Shown here one piece after another: positions 1 through 9,278 of a stretch of DNA of 64,000 nucleotides; positions within the stretch are counted from its first letter, which is position 1; each line of letters begins with the position of its first letter. The translations under genes and the position numbers were made by a program. The DNA is from Streptomyces parvus (GTDB lineage Bacteria > Actinomycetota > Actinomycetes > Streptomycetales > Streptomycetaceae). The stretch lies in NCBI RefSeq assembly GCF_014648875.1, contig NZ_BMRY01000007.1, forward strand, positions 248,001 through 312,000, read 5' to 3'. The notes under the pieces were generated by a model. That model made no database searches and was not told the DNA's origin. It saw nothing but the letters and a program-made list of their open reading frames with translations.

Positions 1-13
1 CCCGCCCGTGCGC

Positions 14-33
14 GGGCTCTTCCATGTCTGGAG
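14..33 (+). repeat. Leader repeat copy 1 (hairpin plus GTCTGGAG ribosome site)
   Basis: Twenty bases ending in GTCTGGAG match 18 of 20 positions with a second copy at 11142-11161. Each copy sits behind a GC-rich inverted repeat and carries the ribosome binding site of the next gene: the major tail protein here, the endolysin there. The first hairpin is partly cut by the window start. It looks like a shared phage late-gene terminator and leader cassette. Confidence 0.6.
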
Positions 34-40
34 ACTCATC

Positions 41-628
41 ATGGTCAACATCACCCGCGCCGCTGACCTGGCGCTCGTCGGGGCGAACGGTGGGGGGTGG
101 GTGGCGCCGGTCGGTACGGCGGCGCCTGTGTCTCCGCTCGCCCAGCCCGCTGGCCCGTGGGAGCCGCTGGGGGCCATCTCGGATGACGGTCTGACTTACG
201 GGTTCGACGAGGACTCGCAGACGTTCACCCCGTGGGGTCTGACGTCGCCGTTCCGTACCCAGATCACCCAGTCGATCCGGACGTTCGGGCTGACGGTGTG
301 GGAGACGAACCGGGTCATCGTGCAGTCCCTGCAGTACCGGCTGGATGCGGCGGAACTGGAGCCGGACGGCGAGGGGCTGACGAAGTACGCGGAGACCGCC
401 AGCCCGGTCCCGGACCGGCGGGCGTTCTGGTTCCTCGTCATCGACGGCGACGCCTACAAGGGCTTCTACGTCCCGCAGGGGGAGATCAACGACCGGTCCG
501 ACGTGACGTTCAAGCAGGACGAGATGTCCGGCTACGAGTGGACGATCACCACGTACCCCGACGAGGCCGGGAACACGGTCTACCACGTCGACAAGCTGCC
601 CGTGACGCCTGAGTACACGGGCTCCTGA
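41..628 (+). CDS. Phage major tail (tube) protein
   Basis: A 195-aa protein that should polymerise into the tail tube of a siphovirus. The ATG at 41 is chosen over an in-frame upstream start because GGAG lies just before it and the mature-looking N terminus begins MVNITRAADLALVG. Identity rests mainly on position, directly upstream of the frameshifted tail chaperones and the tape measure, which is the invariant place of the major tail protein, and on a length usual for that family. Conserved features include a central region rich in aromatic residues and a C-terminal segment ending in PEYTGS. I cannot see catalytic motifs and none are expected. Confidence 0.8.
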   Translation: MVNITRAADLALVGANGGGWVAPVGTAAPVSPLAQPAGPWEPLGAISDDGLTYGFDEDSQTFTPWGLTSPFRTQITQSIRTFGLTVWETNRVIVQSLQYRLDAAELEPDGEGLTKYAETASPVPDRRAFWFLVIDGDAYKGFYVPQGEINDRSDVTFKQDEMSGYEWTITTYPDEAGNTVYHVDKLPVTPEYTGS

Positions 629-635
629 GCTGGGT

Positions 636-673
636 GGGCGGGCCATTTCTGCTGGCGCGGGCCCGGCCCGCCC
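636..673 (+). terminator. Hairpin between major tail protein and chaperone genes
   Basis: GGGCGGGCC at 636-644 pairs perfectly with GGCCCGCCC at 665-673, followed by a pyrimidine-rich stretch with CTTCACTCTTCT. It would let the abundant tail protein transcript end before the less-needed chaperones. The loop is long (20 bases), so this is a moderate call. Confidence 0.4.
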
Positions 674-720
674 GCCCTTCACTCTTCTGCCCGCGCCACA
701 ATTTGAGGAGGCCCGCGCCG

Positions 721-1140
721 ATGGCCGCGAACAGCCGCACCACCACCCGAAGGACCACAACCGCCCGCCCTGCCCGGACGCCCCGCGAGCTCGCCCCTGC
801 GGTTCGTGAGGACGACTTCGACGACGAGGCCACCCCTGCCGAGGCGCAGGAGATCGAGGCCGAGGGACACTACGTGACGGCGGTCCTCGCCGACGAGGAG
901 ATCCGCATCGTCCCCCCGGGGGCGTGGCGGCAGTCGTGGCAGACGGCGCTCTCCAACGCGAACTTCCAGTTCTTCGCCGAGCAGGTCGTTCACCCCGACG
1001 ACCTCGACCTGTACTTCGAGATCGACCCCACCAACGACGAGTTCGAGGCGTTCGTCGCGGAGGCCGCCCGGCGCGGCGGTGAGAGCCTGGGGAAATCGCG
1101 TGGACCCGCCGCATCGTCGAGGCGCACGCGGAGGCGGTAG
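721..1140 (+). CDS. Tail assembly chaperone, G-like (unshifted product)
   Basis: This 139-aa protein is the first of the two overlapping chaperones that coat the tape measure while the tail tube assembles. The ATG at 721 follows GAGGAG, and an in-frame start further upstream is not used because it would translate the intergenic hairpin. The N-terminal 45 residues are basic and Thr/Arg-rich, then acidic, and the folded part (about 48-120) contains a conserved tryptophan pair in WRQSWQ. Ribosomes that do not shift end at 1140 with an Arg-rich tail. The gene lies between the major tail protein and the tape measure, the diagnostic position for G/GT genes. Confidence 0.85.
   Translation: MAANSRTTTRRTTTARPARTPRELAPAVREDDFDDEATPAEAQEIEAEGHYVTAVLADEEIRIVPPGAWRQSWQTALSNANFQFFAEQVVHPDDLDLYFEIDPTNDEFEAFVAEAARRGGESLGKSRGPAASSRRTRRR
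1089..1095 (+). other. Programmed -1 ribosomal frameshift site GGGGAAA
   Basis: In the G frame the codons are CTG GGG AAA TCG, so the heptamer is read G-GGG-AAA. Slipping back one base re-pairs the P-site tRNA perfectly and the A-site tRNA at two of three positions. After the shift the frame stays open through ATC GCG TGG to the stop at 1547 and gives a plausible chaperone sequence beginning IAWTRRIVEAHA. The downstream frame has no credible start of its own near the junction, which supports the shift. Confidence 0.75.
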
Positions 1141-1547
1141 AGAGCGACCTGTGGCGCTACTACCAGCGCGACTTGCTCGACGTGTACCGCGGCAGCATGT
1201 CCTGGCGGCAGGTACGGGTCCTCATTCAGCACTTGCCGCCTGAGTCGGCAACGATGACCGGCCTGCGGAACGCCCTGACTCCGGAGGAGTACGAGGAGCA
1301 GGCGAAGTCGGGGAAGCCTGAAGAGGGCCGTTGGTCCATGGACCAGCATCTTCTGGCGGGGGTCTCGGATTCGTTGCAGCAGATTCAGTACATCCTCGTG
1401 CGCGCGAATAGTGACAGTAAGGGGCCGAAGCCGAAGCGGCCGGAGCCGATGCGTCGCCCGGGTGTGGGCGGCCCGAAGAAGCGCGACAAGATCAATGAGG
1501 CGCAGGCGGACACCCTCTTCAAGCTGATCAACGGCGGCGCGGCCTGA
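1089..1547 (+). CDS. Tail assembly chaperone, T-like part of GT fusion
   Basis: The second chaperone is made only as a fusion with the G-like protein after a -1 shift near 1095, giving about 275 aa in total. The shifted frame reads through the G stop and includes WRYYQRDLLDVYRGSMSWR, a pattern common in GT extensions of actinophages. A TTG at 1173 exists but lacks a ribosome site. The C terminus is Lys/Arg/Pro-rich (residues around KPKRPEPMRRPG). In the family, the T region binds the tape measure and recruits tail tube subunits. Start and reading frame are inferred from the slip, not from an initiation codon. Confidence 0.8.
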   Translation, partial: GEIAWTRRIVEAHAEAVESDLWRYYQRDLLDVYRGSMSWRQVRVLIQHLPPESATMTGLRNALTPEEYEEQAKSGKPEEGRWSMDQHLLAGVSDSLQQIQYILVRANSDSKGPKPKRPEPMRRPGVGGPKKRDKINEAQADTLFKLINGGAA

Positions 1548-1565
1548 TGCGCGGGAGGAGGCTCC

Positions 1566-4500
1566 GTGGCGATCAGCGTGGGCTCGGTCGAAGTCGACGT
1601 CATCCCCAACACGAGAGGTATCTACCAGCGGCTCCAGCGTGGTCTTGTGCCTGCTGCGACGCGCGCCGGTGAGGACGCCGGTAACGCGGCGGGCCGGTCG
1701 TTCGGCCCGGCGATGCAGGGGCAGGTCGGCGACATCGGCCTCCGTATCGGTCAGCAGATCGGGCAGCAGATCGCGGCGCGCATCACTGCGGAGATCCGTG
1801 GGTCGTTGCGGCAGGGTGTCACTCAGGGTGGGGCGGCGGCTCGGGCGTCGGCGGTCCGGCAGGGTGATGAGACGGGCGGTGCGTTCTCCCGTGCGTTGAA
1901 GACTCGGCTGGAGGCTGCGTTCCGGTCCCTCCCGAAGATCACCATTGATGCGAACACCAGCGAGGCGGACGCCGACTTGCAGGCGCTCCGGGTCCGCATG
2001 GAGACCCTTGCGAACAAGCGCATCGGCATCGACATCGACGCCGGGGCGGCGAAGGCCGAGATCAAGCTGATCGAAGCTGAGCTGACCCGTCTCGGGGCGA
2101 GGCATCCGAACGTGCAGGTGCGGGCCGACACGGCGCGGGCTATCGCCGAGCTGACTGCTGTGCGGGCGCAGATCGCCGCTGTCGACGGGAAAACCGCCCG
2201 GGTCAACGTGAATACCACTGGGGCTGTGGGGGCGATCCTGCACCTAGCGGTCGCGATCGGCGGTCTGGCCTTGATCCCAGCGATCCCTGTACTTGCCGCG
2301 GGTATCGGTGCGATCGGCTCGGCCGCGGTAGCTGCGGCGGTTGGTGTCGGCGCTCTGGCCGCAGTGGCTGTTCCGGCGATCATCAGCATTGCGGGGGTTC
2401 TCCAGGCGCAGAAGGCCGCCCAGGACGCCGCCTCGGCGGCCACGATCAAGGGTGCGCAGACGTCCGGGCAGGGCGCCTCGAAGGCCCTGCAGATGGCTGG
2501 CGCCCAGCAGGCATTGGCGTCGGCGCACCGGAATGCGGCCCGGCAAATCACGCAGGCCCAGCAGGGTGTTGAGGATGCGGTCCGGTCGGCGTCGGAGGCG
2601 AACCGGCGGGCCGCCCAGCAGGTGAAGCAGGCCCAGCAGTCTTTGGCGGATGCGGTGCAGCAGGCCGCGGACCGGCAGCGCGAATCGGTTGAGGCCGTCG
2701 TTCGCGCCGAGGAGTCCCTTGCGGATGCCCAGCGCACGGCCCGGCAGGCCCAGCAGGATCTGACGCAGGCCCGCCGGGATGCGGCTGAGCAGCTGGCGGA
2801 GCTCGCTGACCGGGTGGCGAACGCCCAGCTGTCGGAGCGGGACGCGGTCCTCGACGTGCAGGAGGCCCGCGCCCGGCTTCAGGCTGTCCAGGCGGCCGGT
2901 TCGAAGGCGACGCTGCTGGAGCAGCAGCGCGCCCAGCTGGCCTACGACCAGGCTGTGCAGCGACTCAAGGAGCAGAAGGCCGAAACGAAGGCCCTGTCCG
3001 ACGAGAAGAAGAAGGCCGACAAGGCCGGCGTCGAGGGCTCGGACACGGTCAAGGAAGCCCAGGAACGCATCGCTGCGGCGGAGAAGGCGGTCGCCGACCA
3101 GGACAAGGCTTTGGCGAAGGCCCGGGAGGATGCGGCCCGCCAGAACGTTCGGTCCCAGCAGGACATTGCGGAGGCCCAGGAGAAGGTCGCCGAGTCGCAG
3201 CGCAACGTCGCCACCACGCAGGCGGACGGTGCGCGGTCGGTTCAGCGTGCCCAGGAGTCCCTGGCCGCCGCCCAGCAGTCTGCTGCGGATTCGGTGGCGT
3301 CGGCTCAGCGTCAGGTTGCCTCCGCCGCGCAGTCTGCGGCCGGGGGTGTGGATCAGGCTGCCGTCGCGCAGGCGAAGTACCAGGCCGAGCTGGCGAAGCT
3401 GACTCCTGCGGCCCGGGGGACGTTCAACGCGTTCATGTCGCTGCGGACCGCGTTCAAGTCGTGGTCGGAGTCGCTGCAGCCGCAGGTGATGCCGTTGTTC
3501 ACCCGGGCGCTCAACGGGCTGAAGAACAGCCTGCCGGGCCTCACCCCGTTCGTGCTGGCCGCGGCGAAGGCGATCAGCGGACTGCAGGACCGGGTATCTG
3601 CCGGCTTCAAGTCGCCGTGGTGGAGGAGCTTCAAGAAGGACCTGGCGGGTTCGGTCGAGCCGGCCATCACGGGGCTCGGTGTGGCCTTCGGCCGCCTGTT
3701 CAAGGGGATGGGAGGGATCGTCCAGGCGTTCCTGCCGCACATGGGGTCGATCTCGGAGACCTTGCAGGGGCTCACCGGGCGGTTCGCGAACTGGGCGACA
3801 AACCTGAAGGGGTCGCCCGCGTTCGAGAACTTCCTGGCGTACTCGGCTGAGATGGCGCCGATCATGGCTTCCGCTTTGCGGGACATGCTGGGTGCGGTGC
3901 TTCGGATCGCGAAGGCGCTCGCCCCTGCGGCAACGCTCGTCTATCTGGCGCTTGGTGCGGTGGCCCGAGTGGTCGGGACGATCGCCGAGCAGCTGCCGTG
4001 GCTGATCCAGCTGTTCTACGCGGTGTGGATCGCGACGAAGCTGTGGACCCTGGCGATGATCGCGTTCAACCTGGTCATGGCCGCGAACCCGATCACGCTG
4101 ATCATCATTGCGATCGTGGCGCTCGTCGCCGCCGTCGTGTATGCCTATAAGAATTTCGGCTGGTTCCGCACCGCAGTGGACGCGGCGTGGAACGGCATCA
4201 AGACCGTGGTGCTGTGGGTGTGGGAGAACGCCCTGAAGCCCGCGTTCGAGAACATCTGGGCGGCTCTGCAGACGGTCGGCCGGTGGGCGATGTGGCTGTG
4301 GAAGAACGCGATCAGCCCTGCCTTCAAGTTCATCTGGACGGCCGCGAAGATCCTCCTCACGATCATTGTGATCACCGTCTTCCTGCCGATCATCGGGGTG
4401 TTCAAGCAGCTCGCCAAGGTCGGCATGTGGCTGTGGAAGTCCGTGATCGGCCCGGTGTTCGGGTGGATCGGCGGCAAGGCGAAGTGGCTGTGGGCCAACG

Positions 4501-5945
4501 CGCTGAAGCCCCAGTTCGACTTGATCAAGAAGGGGTTCGGTCTCGTCGGCGACGGGGCGAAGTGGCTGTGGAACAACGCAGTCAAGCCCGCCTTCAACTG
4601 GATCGCCGACAAGGGCAAGTGGCTCTGGGACAAGGGGCTCAAGCCCCAGTTCGACGGGATCAAGAAGGGGCTGAAGCTGGTCGCCGACGGCTTCGGCACC
4701 GCCAAGAACTACATCAGCGAGCAGTGGTCGAAACTGTCGGCGATCACGAAGAAGCCCGTCGCGTTCCTGGTGAACACGGTCTACAACGACCACCTGGTGC
4801 CCACCTGGAACAAGGTGGCCTCCGCCTTCGGGGCCCCGACCCTAGACAAGGCGAAGGGGTTCGCGAGAGGCGGCATCCTCCCCGGCCAGTCGACGTTCCG
4901 GCAGGGTGACGACCAACTGGTACCGATGCGCCGCGGCGAAGGCGTCTACGTATCCGAGGCCATGCGGGACCCGTATGAGCGGGCCCGGCTGCATGCGGTA
5001 AACGCCGCAGCGATGCGCGGGCAGTCGCTGTCCCAGTATCAGGGGTTCGCGAAGGGCGGGATCTTCGACTGGATTGGGAAGACCGCGTCGAAGGGTGTCG
5101 ACCTGGCGAAGGCTGGTGTCAGCTGGTTGAAGGACGGCATCAAGGCGTCCGCTCAGGCGGGGCTGAACAAGGTGGTCAAGCCACTACTGGACAAGATCGC
5201 CGGGTCGAAGTCGGTGTACCGGGACATGATTTCCGGCATCCCGAAGAAGATGATCAGCACGATCCTCGACTTCTCCGGCAAGGCCGACAGCAAGATGGAG
5301 GCCGCTGGCATCGGCGGTGGCGGGTTCAAGGCCGGTCTGAAGTGGGTGCGCACTCAGCACGGCCTGCCCTACCAGTGGGGCGGCAACGGCAACCCCAGCT
5401 GGGACTGCTCCGGGCTGGTCAGCGCCATCGAGTCCGTGATTCGCGGGCAGAAGCCTCACCGCAGGTGGGCGACCGGCGCGTTCTCCGGGAAGACCGCCCC
5501 GCCGGGCTGGGTCCTCGGCGGCAAGTCCCCGTACATGATCGGCATCACGAACGCCGGTGTCGGCCACACCTCCGGCACGATCAACGGCGTCAACGTCGAA
5601 AGCCGCGGCGGCGACGGTGTCGTCATCGGCTCCAAGGCCCGCTCCTACAAGGACAGCCTGTACACCCACCAGTACGCCTACAAGGGCACCTACGACCAAG
5701 GAGGCTACCTCCAGCCCGGCCTCAACCTCGCTTACAACGGCACCGGTCGGCCCGAGCCCGTATTCACCACGGCACAGGCCAACGCGCTCAGCCGCGGCAC
5801 CGTCGGTGGACCGTCCACGTTCGAGGGTGACCTGTACCTCGACTCCGGCGAGTTCCTCGGCCGGGTCCGCGGCGAAGCCAACCAGGTCGTCGACGGCAGA
5901 TTCGGGCAGCTCACGCAGGCACTGAATGCGGGAGGGGGTCTCTGA
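1566..5945 (+). CDS. Tape measure protein with C-terminal NlpC/P60 domain
   Basis: At 1,459 aa this is the longest gene and sets tail length. The GTG start follows GGGAGGAG. Residues about 216-280 and 765-866 are hydrophobic and could form membrane segments during DNA entry. Residues about 310-615 form a long Gln/Ala-rich coiled coil. Residues about 870-1045 carry tryptophan-rich repeats of the form KWLW-N-A-KP-F. The last part is an NlpC/P60 peptidase-like domain with WDCSG (Cys1281) and VGHTSG (His1334), the expected catalytic Cys and His. Such a domain would cut peptidoglycan cross-links locally during injection. The stop overlaps the next ATG (TGATG). Confidence 0.93.
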   Translation: MAISVGSVEVDVIPNTRGIYQRLQRGLVPAATRAGEDAGNAAGRSFGPAMQGQVGDIGLRIGQQIGQQIAARITAEIRGSLRQGVTQGGAAARASAVRQGDETGGAFSRALKTRLEAAFRSLPKITIDANTSEADADLQALRVRMETLANKRIGIDIDAGAAKAEIKLIEAELTRLGARHPNVQVRADTARAIAELTAVRAQIAAVDGKTARVNVNTTGAVGAILHLAVAIGGLALIPAIPVLAAGIGAIGSAAVAAAVGVGALAAVAVPAIISIAGVLQAQKAAQDAASAATIKGAQTSGQGASKALQMAGAQQALASAHRNAARQITQAQQGVEDAVRSASEANRRAAQQVKQAQQSLADAVQQAADRQRESVEAVVRAEESLADAQRTARQAQQDLTQARRDAAEQLAELADRVANAQLSERDAVLDVQEARARLQAVQAAGSKATLLEQQRAQLAYDQAVQRLKEQKAETKALSDEKKKADKAGVEGSDTVKEAQERIAAAEKAVADQDKALAKAREDAARQNVRSQQDIAEAQEKVAESQRNVATTQADGARSVQRAQESLAAAQQSAADSVASAQRQVASAAQSAAGGVDQAAVAQAKYQAELAKLTPAARGTFNAFMSLRTAFKSWSESLQPQVMPLFTRALNGLKNSLPGLTPFVLAAAKAISGLQDRVSAGFKSPWWRSFKKDLAGSVEPAITGLGVAFGRLFKGMGGIVQAFLPHMGSISETLQGLTGRFANWATNLKGSPAFENFLAYSAEMAPIMASALRDMLGAVLRIAKALAPAATLVYLALGAVARVVGTIAEQLPWLIQLFYAVWIATKLWTLAMIAFNLVMAANPITLIIIAIVALVAAVVYAYKNFGWFRTAVDAAWNGIKTVVLWVWENALKPAFENIWAALQTVGRWAMWLWKNAISPAFKFIWTAAKILLTIIVITVFLPIIGVFKQLAKVGMWLWKSVIGPVFGWIGGKAKWLWANALKPQFDLIKKGFGLVGDGAKWLWNNAVKPAFNWIADKGKWLWDKGLKPQFDGIKKGLKLVADGFGTAKNYISEQWSKLSAITKKPVAFLVNTVYNDHLVPTWNKVASAFGAPTLDKAKGFARGGILPGQSTFRQGDDQLVPMRRGEGVYVSEAMRDPYERARLHAVNAAAMRGQSLSQYQGFAKGGIFDWIGKTASKGVDLAKAGVSWLKDGIKASAQAGLNKVVKPLLDKIAGSKSVYRDMISGIPKKMISTILDFSGKADSKMEAAGIGGGGFKAGLKWVRTQHGLPYQWGGNGNPSWDCSGLVSAIESVIRGQKPHRRWATGAFSGKTAPPGWVLGGKSPYMIGITNAGVGHTSGTINGVNVESRGGDGVVIGSKARSYKDSLYTHQYAYKGTYDQGGYLQPGLNLAYNGTGRPEPVFTTAQANALSRGTVGGPSTFEGDLYLDSGEFLGRVRGEANQVVDGRFGQLTQALNAGGGL

Positions 5946-8182
5946 TGCCGATCCCCGGGAACATGCTGTCGGCTGCCACAGAGTCCATGGACCCCACGTT
6001 CACCGGGTGGAGGGTGCGCCTCAACTGCACCCTCCTCTCCGGAACCGGAGGCCGCAACGGGGCGAAAAGCCTGTCCGTGAAATCAACCACCGCGGGCGAG
6101 GTGCAGGCCGAGACCGTCACCATGTACTCGGTGACAGCCGGCCAGACCTATCAGGTGTTCGCCGACTCGTCGTCCGCGAACGAGGTCGAACGCATCGGCC
6201 TGGAATGGCTCACCAACCTCGGCAGCCCTGTCGGTTCGATCCTGTGGTCTCTGCCGACGGCTACTGCGTCTTCGTCCTGGCATCGGGTTGGTGTCGCCGG
6301 GATAGCCCCGGCTGGGGCTTCCAGGGTCCGAATCGTTCTGTCGTCCACGGCTGCCGGTTCGGCGGTTTCCCACTACTGGGAGAACGTGTACCTCGGGGCG
6401 CCGTACCGGACGACAGGGAACCTGTTGTCGTTCGCCACGGAAACCCCGGAAATCGACACGTCGGCGTGGGCAGCCGGAGCGAACACCACCGTTTCGCGTC
6501 AAGTTCCGATGATGTCGTGGTCGGTCAACTGGTACTGGGCCGGAGCCCATGTGCTTGCCTTGGCTGCCACAGGGTCAGGCAACGTGTCGGCGACCACGGT
6601 GGAGAATCCTGTGGTGACACCAGGGGTCGAGTACCTCGCTTACACGTACCTTGCGCCGCCGACGACCGGCTCGAACTGTTGGCTCGAACTGCGGTTCTTC
6701 GACGGGACCGGGACCCAACTGTCGGCCACTCGGGGAACCCTGGCACCGGCCAGCACCGGGTACCACCGGCAGCGAGTCTCGGCAGTCGCGCCCGCCGGTG
6801 CGGCCACCTGCCGCCTGGCCGTCGGCATGGACAGCGCCACGGCGGCACAAGTCCTGCGCGTCGAGCAGTCCGTCATCCAGGTGGCGCCCACGGTCCAGGC
6901 CGGGTCGGTGCTGCCCTACGCCGACGCCTCGTTCGAGCAAGGTGTCGCCGGGTGGACGAAAACCGCCGGAGTGGCAACCATCGCCCGGTCAACCCCGTGG
7001 GGTTCGGCCGCCCTGGACGGCAGCTACTCCCTGACGGTCACTTCCAGCACCACCGCCGCATCGACGATCCGTTCCGCCCGCTTCCCGCTGCCGGCGGGCT
7101 CTGGCGGGCTCGGGTTCCGCCTCCAGTTCGGCGAGACGGTCACGGCCGGCGGCTGGACGGTGACACGGGGAATCCGCTGGTACGACGCAGCGAACACGGA
7201 CCTGGGGCTGACGACAACGTCGGCGGGCACTGTTCCAGGGCCTGGGTGGTGGTCTCTTTCCGCAGACCACACAGCACCCGCAGCGGCCACTCAGGCGGCT
7301 GTGGAGCTGACACTCACGGCGACGTCCACCAACTCGGTTGTCAACGTGGACAAGGTGGCCCTGTGGCAGGCCCTACCCCTGGTCACGCTGACAGCGTCAG
7401 AGGCGACGGCTTCTCTGCGGCTGACACTGCGGGAGCTATCCGTCGATGACTTGATCAAGGTGTGGCGGGTCGCCGAGGATGGAACCCGCACCCTGGCCCG
7501 GGGCCCGTCCGGGCTCCTCGACGGGACCGTGGCAATCACCTCGGACCTGATGGTCATCGACGACTACGAAGCCCCCTTGGCCACCCCCGTGTCCTACCGG
7601 GTGGAAATGACCAGCCCCGGCGGCAGCACCGCCATCCGGAACTCCTCCTGGGCGACGATCCCTCACTCCGACATCAACGTGGCGTGGCTGAAAGACCCGT
7701 CTGCTCCGCAACGCAACATGCAGGTGATGGTCAAGCAGGCCCCGAACTGGGCTCGGCCTGTTGAGCAGGGCGTCTACCGGGTCGCGGGCCGCCGCAACGC
7801 GGTGGTCCTCTCCGATGTGCGGGGCGGCCTGGAAGGCGAGCTGGTCATCTGGACCCGCTCCGATGAGGAGCGCCGCAACCTGCACTGGCTCCTCGACCCC
7901 GGCCGTGTCCTGCTGTGGCAGGCCGCACCCGGCATGGGCGTCGACGACCTGTACGTGTCGGTGGGGGCGGCCTCCGAGAACCGTGTCGGCGGGCCGGCTA
8001 CGGAGTCCTGGCGGGAATGGTCGCTGCCTCTGTCCGAGGCCGACATGCCCACGACCGTTGGTGTTGGGGGCAGCGCGGGCCGCACCTGGCAGGACATCCT
8101 CACCGAGTTCGCATCGTGGGAAGCGGTGCGCGACACCTACGCCACCTGGGAAGCCGTTCTCCTCGACCAGCGCAGGGATTGA
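5945..8182 (+). CDS. Minor tail protein with repeated jelly-roll-like modules
   Basis: A 745-aa structural protein translated by coupling from the tape measure (ATG inside its stop). The first 480 residues hold three related segments, each with a serine/threonine-rich beta pattern, a G-W- pair and an ending like YWENVYLGAP or RVEQSVIQVAP. This suggests tandem carbohydrate-binding-like jelly rolls. The last 250 residues (from about SATASLRLTLREL) look like the conserved distal tail part of actinophages and contain GELVIWTRSDEERRNLHWLL. It probably forms or caps the tail tip and may bind the cell surface. The exact family name is not certain. Confidence 0.75.
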   Translation: MPIPGNMLSAATESMDPTFTGWRVRLNCTLLSGTGGRNGAKSLSVKSTTAGEVQAETVTMYSVTAGQTYQVFADSSSANEVERIGLEWLTNLGSPVGSILWSLPTATASSSWHRVGVAGIAPAGASRVRIVLSSTAAGSAVSHYWENVYLGAPYRTTGNLLSFATETPEIDTSAWAAGANTTVSRQVPMMSWSVNWYWAGAHVLALAATGSGNVSATTVENPVVTPGVEYLAYTYLAPPTTGSNCWLELRFFDGTGTQLSATRGTLAPASTGYHRQRVSAVAPAGAATCRLAVGMDSATAAQVLRVEQSVIQVAPTVQAGSVLPYADASFEQGVAGWTKTAGVATIARSTPWGSAALDGSYSLTVTSSTTAASTIRSARFPLPAGSGGLGFRLQFGETVTAGGWTVTRGIRWYDAANTDLGLTTTSAGTVPGPGWWSLSADHTAPAAATQAAVELTLTATSTNSVVNVDKVALWQALPLVTLTASEATASLRLTLRELSVDDLIKVWRVAEDGTRTLARGPSGLLDGTVAITSDLMVIDDYEAPLATPVSYRVEMTSPGGSTAIRNSSWATIPHSDINVAWLKDPSAPQRNMQVMVKQAPNWARPVEQGVYRVAGRRNAVVLSDVRGGLEGELVIWTRSDEERRNLHWLLDPGRVLLWQAAPGMGVDDLYVSVGAASENRVGGPATESWREWSLPLSEADMPTTVGVGGSAGRTWQDILTEFASWEAVRDTYATWEAVLLDQRRD

Positions 8183-8183
8183 C

Positions 8184-9278
8184 ATGTACCCCGTGACCTC
8201 CCGGTTCCTGGACACACTCGGACAGGCGCACCGGGTCGTCACCCAGGTCACCCTGTTCCGCACCGACGGGGAAGTCATCGACCTCCCACACACAGGCGGG
8301 TCAGTGCCGGTGGACCGCGGACAGGCCATTCGCCGCACCTGCACAGTGACCTGCCCCGATGTGTCGCTCATCCCGACCAGCCCGGCCGACGAGCTCGCCG
8401 TATACGGGGCCCGGCTGCGGCTGGCCCGCGGCATCGACTACCAAGACGGCAGCAGCCCAGAAATGGTGCCGCTGGGAGTGTTCCGCCTCGACACCGTCGA
8501 CGGAGACCCACTGCTCGGGCCCGTCACCCTGACCGGGAAAGCCATCGAGTGCATCGTCCAGGACGACCTGTTCACCGTCCCGTATCGGGCGACAGGCACC
8601 GTATCCACGGCGATCACGGAACTGATTCAGCGGTCGATCCCGGACGCCGACGTCATCTTCACCGCGTCGAACCCGACGATCGGCTCCCGCACCTGGGATG
8701 CCGGCGCAGACCCGTGGGCTGCCGTCCAGGAAATTGCGGCGGTTGCCGGCGCCCAGTGCTACACCACAGCCGACGGGTCGTTCATCGTCGCGGAACTCCC
8801 GGACCTGCTTGCCACGAACCCTGTGTGGACGGTGGCTGCGGGGGAGGGCGGCGTCTACGTGAAGGGCACCCGCGGCATGACCTCGGCGGGGGTGCACAAC
8901 GGGGTCCTCGCCCAGGGGGAGAACGCCGCAGACGGGGTGGCCCCGGTGTCGTGGCTCGCAACGGACGACGACACGGGTTCGGCGACCTATTGGGGCGGCC
9001 CGTATGGGCGGCGCCCGAAGGTCATTTCGTCGTCGACGCTGATCTCCCAGTCGGCGTGCCGGAACGCCGCCGAGCTGGAACTCAGGTCGGCGAAGGCCCC
9101 GAACGCCACAGGGGACTTCAGCTCGATGCCGAACCCAGCTTTGGAGCCGGGTGACGTCATCCGGGTTGTTCACCCCGGAGGGCTGCGGGAGCTGCACCAG
9201 GTGCAGTCGTTCACCGTTCCCCTCTCCCAGTCCGGGGACTTCCCGATCGCCACGATCAGCGCGAAGGGAGACTCGTGA
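8184..9278 (+). CDS. DUF5047-type phage tail protein
   Basis: A 364-aa protein starting at the ATG at 8184, one base after the previous stop. The N terminus MYPVTSRFLDTLGQAHRVV and the following GSVPVDRGQAIRRTCTVT pattern are characteristic of DUF5047 proteins, which follow the distal tail gene in many Streptomyces phages. The middle includes a PWAAVQEIAAVAGAQCY segment, and the C terminus has LEPGDVIRVVHPGG. This part resembles the gp27/hub-like beta-barrel of tail baseplates. It is likely the tail-tip hub or central fibre base. The last codons overlap the next GTG start (GTGA). Confidence 0.8.
   Translation: MYPVTSRFLDTLGQAHRVVTQVTLFRTDGEVIDLPHTGGSVPVDRGQAIRRTCTVTCPDVSLIPTSPADELAVYGARLRLARGIDYQDGSSPEMVPLGVFRLDTVDGDPLLGPVTLTGKAIECIVQDDLFTVPYRATGTVSTAITELIQRSIPDADVIFTASNPTIGSRTWDAGADPWAAVQEIAAVAGAQCYTTADGSFIVAELPDLLATNPVWTVAAGEGGVYVKGTRGMTSAGVHNGVLAQGENAADGVAPVSWLATDDDTGSATYWGGPYGRRPKVISSSTLISQSACRNAAELELRSAKAPNATGDFSSMPNPALEPGDVIRVVHPGGLRELHQVQSFTVPLSQSGDFPIATISAKGDS

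Noticed and set aside
2244..4793. Long open frame of 849 codons on the minus strand inside the tape measure
   Set aside because: It is the high-GC shadow of the real gene, with Arg/Leu/Gly/Pro-biased composition and no domain. The plus strand has the NlpC/P60 motif and coiled coil.
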